Positions 38,617 to 47,623 of a stretch of DNA of 64,000 bases are shown here, in pieces. Location: positions 628,446-692,445 of the forward strand of contig NZ_WTUX01000019.1 in assembly GCF_009882975.1 (NCBI RefSeq), written 5' to 3'. Made by a program: the position numbers and the translations under genes. Within the stretch, counting starts at the first letter, position 1; every line of letters begins with the position of its first letter. Under the pieces are notes generated by a model. It ran no database searches, had not been told where the DNA came from, and saw only the letters and a list, made by a program, of their open reading frames with translations. This stretch comes from Maritimibacter harenae. GTDB lineage: Bacteria; Pseudomonadota; Alphaproteobacteria; Rhodobacterales; Rhodobacteraceae.

Positions 38617-39377
38617 TGATGCGCCTCCTCCTGTCGCTTCTCCTCTTTCTCGCCGCCCCGGCGTGGGCGCAGGAGGAACGCATCGTCGCGGGGATGAGCC
38701 AGAACCGGGTGGCCATCGACGCGACCTTCGTGGGCTCCGAGATCCTACTCTTCGGGGCCGTCAAGCGCGAGACCCCGATCCCCGATAGCCCTTTGGGCGT
38801 GGTCATCGTGATCGAGGGTCCGGAAGAAACCGTGACGGTGCGGCGCAAGGAACGCCAGTTCGGCATCTGGGTGAACACCGACGCGGTGGCGGTGCGCGAC
38901 GCGCCGGCCTTCTACGCCATCGCCACGTCCGGCCGGTTCGACTACGTCCTGAGCGAGGAGGAGAACCGCGATCGGCTCGTCTCGATCGAGGAGACGGTGC
39001 AGGTGATCGAGAACGCAGAGGTGGACGACGCCGAGGCGTTCGCCGACGCGCTCATCCGCATCCGCGAGAAGGAAGGGCTTTATTCGCTGGCCGAGGACAG
39101 CGTCTTTCTCGATCAATCGACGCTCTTTTCCACCAGCGTGCAGCTTCCGTCGAACGTGGTCGAGGGGCTCTACACGGCGCATATCTATCTCACGCGCGAA
39201 GGAAAGGTGGTATCCAACCACGTCTCCTACGTGAGCGTGCGCAAGGTCGGGCTGGAGCGTTGGGTCTTCAACCTCGCCCATGAACGCCCCCTGATCTACG
39301 GTCTCCTGTCGCTCGCCATCGCGGGGTTCTTCGGCTGGGCCGCCTCGACGCTCTTCCGCTTCGTCTTCCGCAATTGA
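38616..39377 (+). CDS. TIGR02186 family membrane-anchored protein, partner of the TSUP permease
   Basis: 253 residues. A signal peptide (LLLSLLLFLAAPAWAQ) leads to a large periplasmic domain (EERIVAGMSQNRVAIDATF), and one C-terminal membrane segment (LIYGLLSLAIAGFFGWAAST) anchors it. This is the TIGR02186 family, known mainly for its link with TSUP permeases and without a proved role. Two in-frame ATGs (38616 and 38619) are possible; the first overlaps the permease stop. It may bind the substrate outside the membrane or regulate the permease. Confidence 0.82.
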   Translation: MMRLLLSLLLFLAAPAWAQEERIVAGMSQNRVAIDATFVGSEILLFGAVKRETPIPDSPLGVVIVIEGPEETVTVRRKERQFGIWVNTDAVAVRDAPAFYAIATSGRFDYVLSEEENRDRLVSIEETVQVIENAEVDDAEAFADALIRIREKEGLYSLAEDSVFLDQSTLFSTSVQLPSNVVEGLYTAHIYLTREGKVVSNHVSYVSVRKVGLERWVFNLAHERPLIYGLLSLAIAGFFGWAASTLFRFVFRN

Positions 39378-39445
39378 CCGGCCCCCGTTGCGGGCGGGCG
39401 GAATTGTCCCTAGAAGGCGCGGGGATCATTCCGAAGGAGATGCAA

Positions 39446-40543
39446 ATGGGCTTTCGCATGGGGATCGTCGGGCTGCCGAATGTCGGCAAGTCGACGCTGT
39501 TCAACGCGCTGACGCGGACCGCCGCGGCGCAGGCGGCGAATTTCCCGTTCTGCACCATCGAACCCAACGTGGGCGAGGTGGCCGTGCCCGACCCGCGGCT
39601 CGAAAAGCTGGCCGCCATCGCCAAGTCGAAAGAGGTGATCCCGACGCGCATGACCTTCGTGGACATCGCCGGCCTCGTGAAGGGCGCCTCGAAGGGCGAG
39701 GGGCTGGGCAACCAGTTCCTGGCCAACATCCGCGAGGTCGACGCGATCGCACACGTTCTGCGCTGCTTCGAGGACGGGGACGTGACCCACGTCGAGGGCC
39801 GCGTGAACCCGGTCGAGGACGCCCAGACGATCGAGACCGAGCTGATGCTCGCGGACATGGAGTCGATCGAGAAACGGCTCCAGAACATCGTGCGCAAGGT
39901 GAAGGGCGGCGACAAGGAAGCGCTCCAGCAGGAACGCCTGCTGAAGGCCGCGATGGCAGCGCTCGAAGAGGGGCGCCCCGCGCGCACCGTCGAGGTCGAC
40001 GCGGAGGACGCGAAGGCCTGGAAGATGCTCCAGCTGCTGACCACCAAGCCGATCCTCTACGTCTGCAACGTGGGCGAGGACGAAGCGGCCGAGGGCAACG
40101 CGCATTCCGACGCGGTCGCAAAGATGGCGCAAGAGCAGGGCGCGGCCAGCGTCGTGATCTCGGCCAAGATCGAGGAAGAGATCAGCCAGCTCGACGCCGA
40201 AGAACAGGCGATGTTCCTGGACGAGCTGGGTCTGGAAGAGGCCGGGCTCGACCGGCTGATCAAGGCGGGCTACGACCTGCTGCACCTCCAGACCTACTTC
40301 ACCGTCGGCCCGAAGGAGGCGCGCGCCTGGACCATCAAGTCCGGCACGCTCGCCCCGCAGGCTGCGGGCGTCATCCACGGCGATTTCGAGCGAGGCTTCA
40401 TCCGGGCCGAAACCATCGCTTACGACGACTTCGTGGCCCTGGGCGGCGAAGCGGGCGCCAAGGATGCCGGCAAGATGCGCGCCGAGGGCAAGAGCTACGA
40501 GGTGAAGGACGGCGACGTCCTGCACTTCCTCTTCAACGCCTAG
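39446..40543 (+). CDS. ychF: Redox-regulated ATPase YchF (OLA1 family)
   Basis: 365 residues, the usual length. Walker A is GLPNVGKST, switch II DIAGLVKGASKGEGLGNQFL, and NVGEDE replaces the usual GTPase NKxD motif, which is why the family prefers ATP. A coiled insert and a C-terminal TGS domain (TYFTVGPKEARAW to GDVLHFLFN) follow. It binds ribosomes and affects stress survival. An ATG at 39440 touches AAGGAG with no spacing, so 39446 (spacing 6) was chosen. Its stop overlaps the stop of the convergent export gene. Confidence 0.95.
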   Translation: MGFRMGIVGLPNVGKSTLFNALTRTAAAQAANFPFCTIEPNVGEVAVPDPRLEKLAAIAKSKEVIPTRMTFVDIAGLVKGASKGEGLGNQFLANIREVDAIAHVLRCFEDGDVTHVEGRVNPVEDAQTIETELMLADMESIEKRLQNIVRKVKGGDKEALQQERLLKAAMAALEEGRPARTVEVDAEDAKAWKMLQLLTTKPILYVCNVGEDEAAEGNAHSDAVAKMAQEQGAASVVISAKIEEEISQLDAEEQAMFLDELGLEEAGLDRLIKAGYDLLHLQTYFTVGPKEARAWTIKSGTLAPQAAGVIHGDFERGFIRAETIAYDDFVALGGEAGAKDAGKMRAEGKSYEVKDGDVLHFLFNA

Positions 40544-41871
40544 AGCACCAGCGCCAGCCCCGCGGCGATCTGCGTCAGCGACCGGCTGAGCGCGCTGAGG
40601 GGCTTCTCGCTCACGAAGATCACGTCGTCGGGTCGCAGCTCGAACCGGGTGGCCAGCACCAGGTTCGCGGCGTTGTAGGCGTCGAGATGCCAGGCGCGAA
40701 TCCCGCGCCCGTCGCCGGTGCCGCGCAGCACGTAGACCTCGCCGATGTTTCCGCTTTCGTTGGGCACGCCGCCCGCGGCGTCGAAGATCGCGTCGGCCAA
40801 CGTGGCGCGCCGCTCGAAGGGCAGGGTATAGCGGCTCTGCTGGCCCACTTCCCCGGCGATGTAGACATGGTCGCGCGCCACCGCATCCATCTCCAGCCGC
40901 GCGCGGAAATTGCCCCGCGCCTCGTTCAACTCGGCCCGGCGCATTCCGATTTCGGTCGCAAGCTGGTCGAGCGCGGTGGAGCGGGCGTTGAACCGGGTGG
41001 TCCGAAGCGTGATCTGTTCGCGAAAAAACGCCTCGGCCTGCGCGAGGTCGTATTCCGCGTCGACGTAGAGGCTGTCGCCGTCCTTGAGCGTGAGGCCCCG
41101 GATCTCGGTGTCCTCGAGGTAGGCGAACAGCGGAATCCGGTAGAGCGCCCCGTCGCGGTAGAGCCGGATCGTGGCCATCTCCCGTTCGGCCGCCGTGATA
41201 CCGCCCGCCTGGCTGATCGCCTCGGACAGGCGCAGCGGTGTGAGCGTGATCGGGATCACCGCCGGGGCGCCCACTGCGCCGCCGATCGTGACCCGCTGCG
41301 CGTTGAATTCGGAGATTTCGAGCGAGAAGCTCGGCTCGAACCCGGCGTCGAGGACTGCCTGGAATACTCTTGCTTCGGCTTCCGGGAGCGTGAGACCGCC
41401 CAGCTCGACCCGTCCCACGTCGGGGATCGAGACCGCCCCGTCATCCTGCACCGTGTAGTCCTGCCGGCTGTTCTGCGCGGCCAGCAGCCCGGTCAGCGCC
41501 TCGGCCGTCGTATCGCCGCCGGGGGTCGAGAGGACCAGCACGTCGCCCACGCCGATGCGGTAGGGCGCGGGAAGCAGGTCGGGCGGCAGGCGGGTGGGCA
41601 GGGATCCCGGTCGCACCTGGGCGCTGTGCACCGGCGCGGGCAGGGCGCCCAACCCGCGGGTCGCGTCCGGGATGCCGGTGGTCCGGGCGAAGATCGCGGG
41701 CACGGTGCGCGGCTCATAGCGCGAGGCGTTGGCCGCATCGACGGAATTGGCCGTCATCATCACGATCTCGACCTCGCCGGCCGCGGTGCGCTCCGGGATC
41801 ACGACCGGCGTGCCGACCCCGGAACAGGCGGTCAGCGTCACCAGGAAGTTCAAGAGGATGAGTATGCGCAC
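40540..41871 (-). CDS. Polysaccharide export (OPX/Wza-like) outer-membrane lipoprotein
   Basis: 443 residues from GTG 41871, with GAGGA six bases before it; an earlier GTG at 41886 has no ribosome site. The signal peptide ends in a lipobox (LVTLTAC), so it is lipid-anchored. Domains are Poly_export (PYRIGVGDVLVLSTPGG) followed by repeated SLBB-like blocks (RVTIGGAVGAPAVIPITL and HVYIAGEVGQQSRYTL), as in Wza. It should form part of a capsule or exopolysaccharide export channel. No polysaccharide genes lie nearby, so it is an isolated exporter in this window. Confidence 0.85.
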   Translation of the reverse strand: MRILILLNFLVTLTACSGVGTPVVIPERTAAGEVEIVMMTANSVDAANASRYEPRTVPAIFARTTGIPDATRGLGALPAPVHSAQVRPGSLPTRLPPDLLPAPYRIGVGDVLVLSTPGGDTTAEALTGLLAAQNSRQDYTVQDDGAVSIPDVGRVELGGLTLPEAEARVFQAVLDAGFEPSFSLEISEFNAQRVTIGGAVGAPAVIPITLTPLRLSEAISQAGGITAAEREMATIRLYRDGALYRIPLFAYLEDTEIRGLTLKDGDSLYVDAEYDLAQAEAFFREQITLRTTRFNARSTALDQLATEIGMRRAELNEARGNFRARLEMDAVARDHVYIAGEVGQQSRYTLPFERRATLADAIFDAAGGVPNESGNIGEVYVLRGTGDGRGIRAWHLDAYNAANLVLATRFELRPDDVIFVSEKPLSALSRSLTQIAAGLALVL

Positions 41872-41956
41872 GACTGTTCCTCGCACAGGTTATGGCTGTG
41901 CCTGGGATCATTATCACACGTTTGAGTTGTATAGAAGCCTGATGCGGGTGCCGACG

Positions 41957-42727
41957 CTATTCCACGGCTTCGACCACCTCGAGCCCGCCGTCGGGCGACA
42001 GGATCACCCCTGAGAGCCGCCCCGTCGCGTAGGCGCCGGTATCGACCCCGATCACGCCCTCGTGCGGCTCGATGGCCGACACGATCGTATGCCCGTGCAC
42101 GACCCAGACCCCGTCACTGCGCGGCGTGCGCCCGAACGTGGGGTGCCCCCAGATCAGGTGGCCGGGGTTCTGCGCTTCCATCGGCAGCGCTGGCGCCGCC
42201 CCGGCGTGGACAACGGCCACGTTTCCGTTGCGGTGCTGCACTGGGCGGTTACGCAGCCAGTCATCGCGCTCGGACCCCAGCGCTTCGCGGAACGCCTCAC
42301 CCACGGCGGTCATCTCGTCGTCCGGAGCCGATTCCGCCACGCCGGTGATCCCGAAGCTCGCCAGCGTCTGCAGCCCGCCGAAGCGCAGCCAGCGCCGCCC
42401 GCTTCCCGCCGGGTCGTCGAGGAAGGTGAGCATCATGTCCTCGTGGTTGCCCATGAGGCACGTCACGCGGGCGTCGCGGTCGCGTTCCACCAGGCGGTCG
42501 ATCACCCCCCGGCTGTCGTCGCCCCGATCCACGTAGTCGCCAACGAAGATGATTTCCTCGAGATCGTCGCGGCTCTCGATCTTCTCCATGAGCCGGTCGA
42601 GCAGCATGGCACAGCCGTGCACATCCCCGATCACGCACATCCGACTTTCGGGCTGAAGTGGCGCCCGGAATTCCGGCGACGCCGCCGGAGCACCGGAGCG
42701 ACGCAGCAGCCGTTTGAAAATGCTCAA
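41957..42727 (-). CDS. PPP-type metallophosphoesterase (serine/threonine phosphatase or Ap4A hydrolase)
   Basis: 256 residues from a TTG start at 42727 (GAGAGG seven bases upstream); a TTG at 42769 in the same frame is also possible. The PPP metal motifs appear in order: GDVHG, GDYVDRGDDSRG, GNHEDMM, and VVHGHTIVSAIEP toward the end. The closest types are PrpA/PphA-like phosphatases and symmetric Ap4A hydrolases; the sequence does not decide. It is a lone cytoplasmic enzyme beside a tRNA gene. Confidence 0.8.
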   Translation of the reverse strand: MSIFKRLLRRSGAPAASPEFRAPLQPESRMCVIGDVHGCAMLLDRLMEKIESRDDLEEIIFVGDYVDRGDDSRGVIDRLVERDRDARVTCLMGNHEDMMLTFLDDPAGSGRRWLRFGGLQTLASFGITGVAESAPDDEMTAVGEAFREALGSERDDWLRNRPVQHRNGNVAVVHAGAAPALPMEAQNPGHLIWGHPTFGRTPRSDGVWVVHGHTIVSAIEPHEGVIGVDTGAYATGRLSGVILSPDGGLEVVEAVE

Positions 42728-42840
42728 GATTCCGCCTCTCTCGACCAGGTCCCACGTGTCCCGCGGCAAACGCAGGACTGGCCCCGTTCCTATCGCGCCC
42801 GAGCGGGTCTTGGCAATCGCTGCGAAGCGGGCGGGGTGGG

Positions 42841-42930
42841 TGGCGGAGACGAAGGGATTCGAACCCTCGAGACGGTTTCCCGCCTACTCCCTTAGCAGGG
42901 GAGCGCCTTCGACCACTCGGCCACGTCTCC
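42841..42930 (-). tRNA. tRNA-Ser (anticodon GCT), CCA encoded
   Basis: 90 bases with a long variable arm, as in class II tRNAs. The acceptor stem is GGAGACG with CGTCTCC. The anticodon loop CTGCTAA gives anticodon GCT, for AGC and AGU. The T-arm contains GGGTTCGAATCCC. The discriminator is G and CCA is encoded. Confidence 0.96.
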
Positions 42931-43138
42931 GTCGACGGGTATAGCCGCCCAAGTCTTGCGGACACAAGGCGAAATTGGCTCTTGCGTGAAACCGATGCCG
43001 GATCTCGGCAACCTCTTGAATTGGCTGCAAAAAGCGGCGGTCCGCCTTGGCGAATCCAGCGCGCGTGCAATCCGGTTGAACCGGCTCGAGCGCCGATCTC
43101 ATGCGAACAGGCGAGTCAGGCGGGCAGGCCACATCCGA

Positions 43139-44290
43139 TCATTGCGGCGGCTCGGGCGGTTTGATCTGGCCCAACACCGGCGCGGCACGCTCCAGCGACA
43201 GCGGGCTCCGGGAGAAGCGGATGGGGGTGCGCAGGCCGGCGATGCCTTCTGGGGTGATCCGCATCTCCCGGGCGTCGACCTGCGGGTCGCCAAGGGCTTC
43301 GGCCACGGTGTTGATGGGGCCCGCGGGGATGCCGGCGGCGTCCAGCGCGGCGATGAGCTCGGCGCGGGGGCGTGTCTGCGTGGCGGCGCTGAGGCGGGCG
43401 ATCAGCGTGTCCCGGCCCGCGACCCGGCCGCGGTTGGTGGCGAATGACGGGTCCTGGCCGAGATCATGAAGCCCGAGGACGTCGCAGAGCCGGACGAACT
43501 GCCGGTCATTGCCGCAGGCGATGATGAGGTGGCCGTCGGAGGCCGGGAAGACCTGGTAGGGCACGATGTTGGGGTGGGCGTTGCCGAGCCGGGTCGGAGA
43601 AAGGCCACCCAGCAGGTGATTCATCGCCTGGTTGGCGAGCACGCCGATGCCACAGTCGAACAGCGCCAGGTCCACCTGCTGTCCGCGCCCCGACCGGGCC
43701 CGTTCGGCCAGCGCCGCCTGCGCGCCGATCACGCCGTAGAGCCCGGTGAAGACGTCGATCCACGCGACGCCCACCTTCTGCGGCTCGCCTTCGGGGTCGC
43801 CCGTCAGGTCCATGATCCCGCACATCCCCTGGATCAGGAAGTCGTAGCCGGGTTGCGTGGCGCGCGGCCCGTCCTGGCCGAAGCCGGTGATCGAGGCATA
43901 GACGAGGCCGGGGTTGTCCCGCGAAACCGTCTCGTAATCGAGGCCGTATTTCTTCAGCCCGCCGACCTTGAAATTTTCGATGACCACGTCCGCCTCGGCG
44001 ATGAGCGCCTTGAGGCGGGCAAGGTCGTCCGCGTCGCCGAAATCGCAGGTGATCGAGGTCTTGCCCCGGTTGGCGGCGTGGAAATAGGCCGCCACCGTCT
44101 CGGTCCCGCCGTCGGGCAGGGGGCGTTCGATGAAGGGCGGGCCCCAATGGCGCGTGTCGTCGCCATCGGGGCTTTCCACCTTGATCACCTCGGCACCGAG
44201 GTCGGCCAACGTCTGGCCCAGCCACGGCCCGGCAAGAATCCGGGCCAGCTCGACCACCTTGAGGCCTGCGAGCGGTGCGTCCCCGGCCAT
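43139..44290 (-). CDS. CaiB/BaiF (class III) CoA-transferase, probably glutarate CoA-transferase
   Basis: 383 residues. LAGLKVVELARILAGPWLGQ at the N-terminus and DLTGDPEGEPQKVGVAWIDV, with the catalytic-aspartate region, identify a family III CoA-transferase. It is directly after gcdH (4-base gap) with a divergent LysR gene, the layout of gcdH-gcdG-gcdR in pseudomonads, where the CoA-transferase activates glutarate from succinyl-CoA. That substrate is inferred from context; relatives also use other dicarboxylates. Confidence 0.85.
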   Translation of the reverse strand: MAGDAPLAGLKVVELARILAGPWLGQTLADLGAEVIKVESPDGDDTRHWGPPFIERPLPDGGTETVAAYFHAANRGKTSITCDFGDADDLARLKALIAEADVVIENFKVGGLKKYGLDYETVSRDNPGLVYASITGFGQDGPRATQPGYDFLIQGMCGIMDLTGDPEGEPQKVGVAWIDVFTGLYGVIGAQAALAERARSGRGQQVDLALFDCGIGVLANQAMNHLLGGLSPTRLGNAHPNIVPYQVFPASDGHLIIACGNDRQFVRLCDVLGLHDLGQDPSFATNRGRVAGRDTLIARLSAATQTRPRAELIAALDAAGIPAGPINTVAEALGDPQVDAREMRITPEGIAGLRTPIRFSRSPLSLERAAPVLGQIKPPEPPQ

Positions 44291-44294
44291 CGGC

Positions 44295-45494
44295 TCAGGC
44301 GAAGGCGGGGAGGTCGGTGATCGCGCGCCCGAGGATCAGGGCGTGCACGTCATGGGTCCCCTCGTAGGTGTTCACCGTCTCGAGGTTCTGGGCATGGCGC
44401 ATCACGTGGTATTCCGCCTGGATGCCGTTGCCGCCGTGCATGTCGCGGGCCATCCGCGCGATGTCGAGCGCCTTGCCGCAATTGTTGCGCTTGATGAGCG
44501 AGATCATCTCGGGCGCGAAGCGGCCCTCGTCGAAGAGCCGGCCGACGCGCAGGGAGGATTGGAGGCCGAGCGTGATCTCGGTCTGCATGTCGGCGAGCTT
44601 CTTCTGGTAGAGCTGGGTCGCGGCGAGCGGGCGCTGGAACTGGTGCCGGTCGAGCCCGTACTGGCGCGCGCGGGTGAAGCAATCCTCGGCCGCGCCCATC
44701 ACGCCCCACGAAATGCCGTAGCGCGCGCGGTTGAGGCAGCCGAAGGGGCCGCCCATGCCCTGGATGTTTGGAAGCAGAGCGTCCTCGCCCACTTCCACGT
44801 TGTCCATCACGATCTCGCCGGTGATCGAGGCGCGCAGCGACAGCTTGCCGCCGATCTTCGGGGCCGACAGGCCCTTCATGCCCTTCTCGAGGATGAAGCC
44901 GCGCACCTTGCCGTCATGCGCCTCGGACTTGGCCCAGACGACGAAGACATCGGCGATCGGGCTGTTCGAGATCCACATCTTCGACCCGTTGAGCACGTAG
45001 CCGCCGTCGGTCTTGGTGGCCCGGGTCTTCATGCCGCCGGGGTCGGAGCCCGCATCGGGCTCGGTCAGGCCGAAGCAGCCGATGTATTCGCCGCTGCCGA
45101 GTTTCGGCAGGTACTTCTGCCGCTGCTCTTCCGAGCCGTAGGCGTGGATCGGGAACATCACGAGCGAGGATTGCACCGACATCATGGACCGGTAGCCGCT
45201 GTCGATCCGCTCCACTTCGCGCGCGACGAGGCCGTAGGAGACGTAGGAGGCACCGGCGCAGCCGTATTCCTCGGGCACGGTCACGCCGAGAAGCCCGGCC
45301 TCGCCCATCTCGCGGAAGATCTCCGGGTCGGTCTTTTCCTCGAGGTAGGCTTCCGTCACGCGGGGCAGGAGCCGGTCGGCAGCGAAGGCGCGTGCGCTGT
45401 CGCGGATCATGCGTTCGTCGTCGTTCAACTGGTCGTCCAGAAGGAACGGGTCCTCCCAGTTGTACGAGATCCCCTTGTGCGATGTTGTGGCCAT
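44295..45494 (-). CDS. gcdH: Glutaryl-CoA dehydrogenase
   Basis: 399 residues, the family length. It oxidises and decarboxylates glutaryl-CoA to crotonyl-CoA with [23 protein letters not shown] and [16 protein letters not shown] are the flavin-site blocks. The catalytic glutamate is in [20 protein letters not shown] near the C-terminus, and the overall match is to GcdH, not to short-chain acyl-CoA dehydrogenases. The start [16 protein letters not shown] was chosen over 31 extra codons that run into the regulator. It serves lysine and tryptophan breakdown. Confidence 0.93.
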   Translation of the reverse strand: MATTSHKGISYNWEDPFLLDDQLNDDERMIRDSARAFAADRLLPRVTEAYLEEKTDPEIFREMGEAGLLGVTVPEEYGCAGASYVSYGLVAREVERIDSGYRSMMSVQSSLVMFPIHAYGSEEQRQKYLPKLGSGEYIGCFGLTEPDAGSDPGGMKTRATKTDGGYVLNGSKMWISNSPIADVFVVWAKSEAHDGKVRGFILEKGMKGLSAPKIGGKLSLRASITGEIVMDNVEVGEDALLPNIQGMGGPFGCLNRARYGISWGVMGAAEDCFTRARQYGLDRHQFQRPLAATQLYQKKLADMQTEITLGLQSSLRVGRLFDEGRFAPEMISLIKRNNCGKALDIARMARDMHGGNGIQAEYHVMRHAQNLETVNTYEGTHDVHALILGRAITDLPAFA

Positions 45495-45532
45495 GTCGTC
45501 CCTTCCTGTGGTTCTTCGATTATGCGTCAGGC

Positions 45533-45577
45533 GCGACAATACCAGTGGAAATTCCCCACATGAAGCGGCATTGTCGC
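45533..45577. promoter_or_regulatory. Inverted repeat in the gcdH/LysR divergent promoter
   Basis: GCGACAAT (45533-45540) and ATTGTCGC (45570-45577) are perfect inverted halves in the 110 bases between the two starts. Their spacing (29 bases between arms) would suit a LysR tetramer. It is a candidate operator only. Confidence 0.4.
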
Positions 45578-45604
45578 ATGAGTTCATGCAGAAATGGAAT
45601 GATC

Positions 45605-46492
45605 ATGCGGCAGCGACGTTTCCTTCCCTCGACCCGGCTGCTTCTCGCGCTGGACGCGGTGGTGCGCCACGGCTCGGTGACGGCGGCGGCGCAGGAGCTG
45701 AACCTCACGCAGAGCACGGTGAGCCGCTTGATCCTGTCGCTCGAGGCCCAGCTGGGGGTGGAGCTCTTCACCCGCACGCGGCGCCGGCTGATCCCCAACG
45801 ACGCGGCCATCGGGTACCAGCGCGACGTGGCCCGCGCGCTCGACATCGTGCAGCGCGCGAGCATGGCGGTGCTGGCCAACCCCGAGGGCGGGACGCTGTC
45901 GCTGGCGGTCCTGCCTACCTTCGCGACCCGCTGGCTCGGCCCGCGGCTGGGTGATTTCCTGAACGCGCATCCGGGGATCGCGGTCAACCTGTCGACCCGG
46001 ATCGGCCTCGTCGATTTCGCGGGCGAGGCCTTCGACGCGGCGATCCGTTTCGGCGGTCCGGACCGGGCCGGGGCCCATCAGCAGAAGCTCTTCGACGAAC
46101 GGGTCACGGCCTGCGTGTCGCCCGCCTTCGCCGAGAACCACAGGCTCGACACCCTCGACGACCTGGCCGGCCTCCCGATGCTGCACCTCGAATCCCGTCC
46201 CAACGTCTGGTCCGACTGGTTCACCGGGCAGGGAGCCACGCCGCCCGCGACCGGCGGGATGATGATGGATCAGTTCTCGATGATGATTCAGGCGGCGATC
46301 TCGGGGCTCGGGATCGCGCTTCTGCCCGATTACCTGGCCAGGATCGAGATCGCGGATGGCCGACTGGTCCCGATCTTCGGGCAGGCGGTGCCGGTGCAGG
46401 GCGCCTATTGGCTGGACTGGCCGGAAAGCCGGGAAGAGGCCGCCCCTCTTCGGGCCTTTCGCGATTGGCTGGCCGGGGAAACGGACGGCTGA
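45605..46492 (+). CDS. LysR-family regulator, GcdR-like
   Basis: 295 residues. The helix-turn-helix is at residues 11-60 (ALDAVVRHGSVTAAAQELNL, then TQSTVSRLILSLEAQLG), followed by a periplasmic-binding-like effector domain. It is divergent from gcdH, as gcdR is in pseudomonads, and should activate gcdH and the CoA-transferase in response to glutarate. By sequence it resembles the GcvA subgroup. The start at 45605 follows GGA with a spacing of 6; an ATG two codons earlier is possible. Confidence 0.85.
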   Translation: MRQRRFLPSTRLLLALDAVVRHGSVTAAAQELNLTQSTVSRLILSLEAQLGVELFTRTRRRLIPNDAAIGYQRDVARALDIVQRASMAVLANPEGGTLSLAVLPTFATRWLGPRLGDFLNAHPGIAVNLSTRIGLVDFAGEAFDAAIRFGGPDRAGAHQQKLFDERVTACVSPAFAENHRLDTLDDLAGLPMLHLESRPNVWSDWFTGQGATPPATGGMMMDQFSMMIQAAISGLGIALLPDYLARIEIADGRLVPIFGQAVPVQGAYWLDWPESREEAAPLRAFRDWLAGETDG

Positions 46493-46496
46493 CGGC

Positions 46497-46961
46497 TCAG
46501 CCGTCGCGCTCGAGCGCGTTCAGGAGCGCGTCGACCTCGTCGAGCAGCGCCTCGATCCGGTCGCGCCCGACGAGCGTTTCGATCTCCTCGTAGATCGCCG
46601 CGCTTTCCGGGGCGACCTGGCGCAGGAAACTGTCGCCCGCCTTGGTCAGCCGGATCAGCGAACGGCGCCCGTCGGCCGGGTCCTTGCGGGTCTCGACCAG
46701 CCCCTTTGCCTCGAGCGTGCGGGTCATGCGCGAGATCGAAGGGGCAAGGATGCAGGCCGCTTCCGACACGTCGGTCGCGTCCAGTTCGTCAGCCTCCTGC
46801 AGCACGCGCAGCACGCGCCATTGCTGTTCGGTCACGCCATGCGCCGAGAGCATCGGGCGAAAGCGTTCCATCACGGTTTCCCGCGCGCGCAGCAGCGCGA
46901 TGGGCAGCGTGCGCCGGGTCTCGGACAGTTCGAATCCGTTGCGCGCAGCTTTGCGTGTCAT
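46497..46961 (-). CDS. hpaR: MarR-family regulator, HpaR-like
   Basis: 154 residues with a winged helix (GVTEQQWRVLRVLQEADELD, then AACILAPSISRMTRTLEAKG). Length and the N-terminus TRRTLPIALLRARETVMERF match HpaR, which represses homoprotocatechuate degradation genes. No hpa genes are in the window, so either its targets are elsewhere or its role differs. It converges with the LysR gene (5 bases apart) and is divergent from the NsrR-like gene. Confidence 0.78.
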   Translation of the reverse strand: MTRKAARNGFELSETRRTLPIALLRARETVMERFRPMLSAHGVTEQQWRVLRVLQEADELDATDVSEAACILAPSISRMTRTLEAKGLVETRKDPADGRRSLIRLTKAGDSFLRQVAPESAAIYEEIETLVGRDRIEALLDEVDALLNALERDG

Positions 46962-47152
46962 GGCGTTTCCCCGGGCCGGGCGGACGCGCGGGGCGCCGCT
47001 TTTGCAGTGGTTTTCTTAACGTGTTCAATTTTCGCGGCCATTTCAACGGTTTCCGGCGATGCAAGTAAGACGGGCCGAAACATTTATCTGATCCATGTCA
47101 AATCGCCGGTGGGCGCGACCGGTTAGACTGGCAGGTGATTAGGGAGGGGCCC

Positions 47153-47623
47153 ATGCGTCTGACCATGAGAACGAACCTGGCCGCGCGCGTGCTGATGTAC
47201 TGCGGTGTGAACGCGGACGCGACAGTGCGATCCGCGCAGATCGCGCAGGCGACGAACGCCTCCGGCAACCACCTGAGCCAGGTGATCCACAAGCTGCAGC
47301 AATTCGGCTATGTCGAAACCCGGCGCGGCCGGGGCGGCGGGCTGATGCTCGCCCGTGCGCCCGAGACGATCTCGATCGGCGCGCTGTTTCGCGACTTCGA
47401 GGCGGAGGTGCCGTTCACCGAGTGCTTCGATCCCGCGAACAACAACTGCCCGTTGGTCGACAGCTGTCGGCTGCACGCCTACATCCGCCGCGCGCTTGAG
47501 GCGTTCTACGCAGAGCTCGACCAGGTCATGCTGAGCGACCTTGTCGATGGCAATTGCGGGTTGGAAGAGCTTCTTTCGCTGAACCCGGCGGCGGCCAACT
47601 GCAACAAGGCCGCGCGCGGCTGA
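47153..47623 (+). CDS. nsrR: Rrf2-family regulator, NsrR-like
   Basis: 156 residues. The N-terminal winged helix (MRLTMRTNLAARVLMYCGVN) is followed by three cysteines in CFDPANNNCPLVDSC, spaced C-x8-C-x5-C like the Fe-S ligands of NsrR, which senses nitric oxide. The ribosome site GGGAGGGG is strong. A partial FNR-type dyad (CTGAT-CCAT-GTCAA, about 47089-47102) lies upstream. Its regulon is not visible here. The stop abuts the stop of the convergent patatin gene. Confidence 0.85.
   Translation: MRLTMRTNLAARVLMYCGVNADATVRSAQIAQATNASGNHLSQVIHKLQQFGYVETRRGRGGGLMLARAPETISIGALFRDFEAEVPFTECFDPANNNCPLVDSCRLHAYIRRALEAFYAELDQVMLSDLVDGNCGLEELLSLNPAAANCNKAARG

Noticed and set aside
46497-46961. HpaR as evidence of a homoprotocatechuate pathway here
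   Set aside because: No hpa or aromatic-ring cleavage genes are in the window; the regulator alone is not enough.
47089-47102. FNR/NnrR box upstream of nsrR
   Set aside because: Only a partial match to TTGAT-N4-ATCAA with two outer mismatches; kept as a note in the gene entry, not as a called site.
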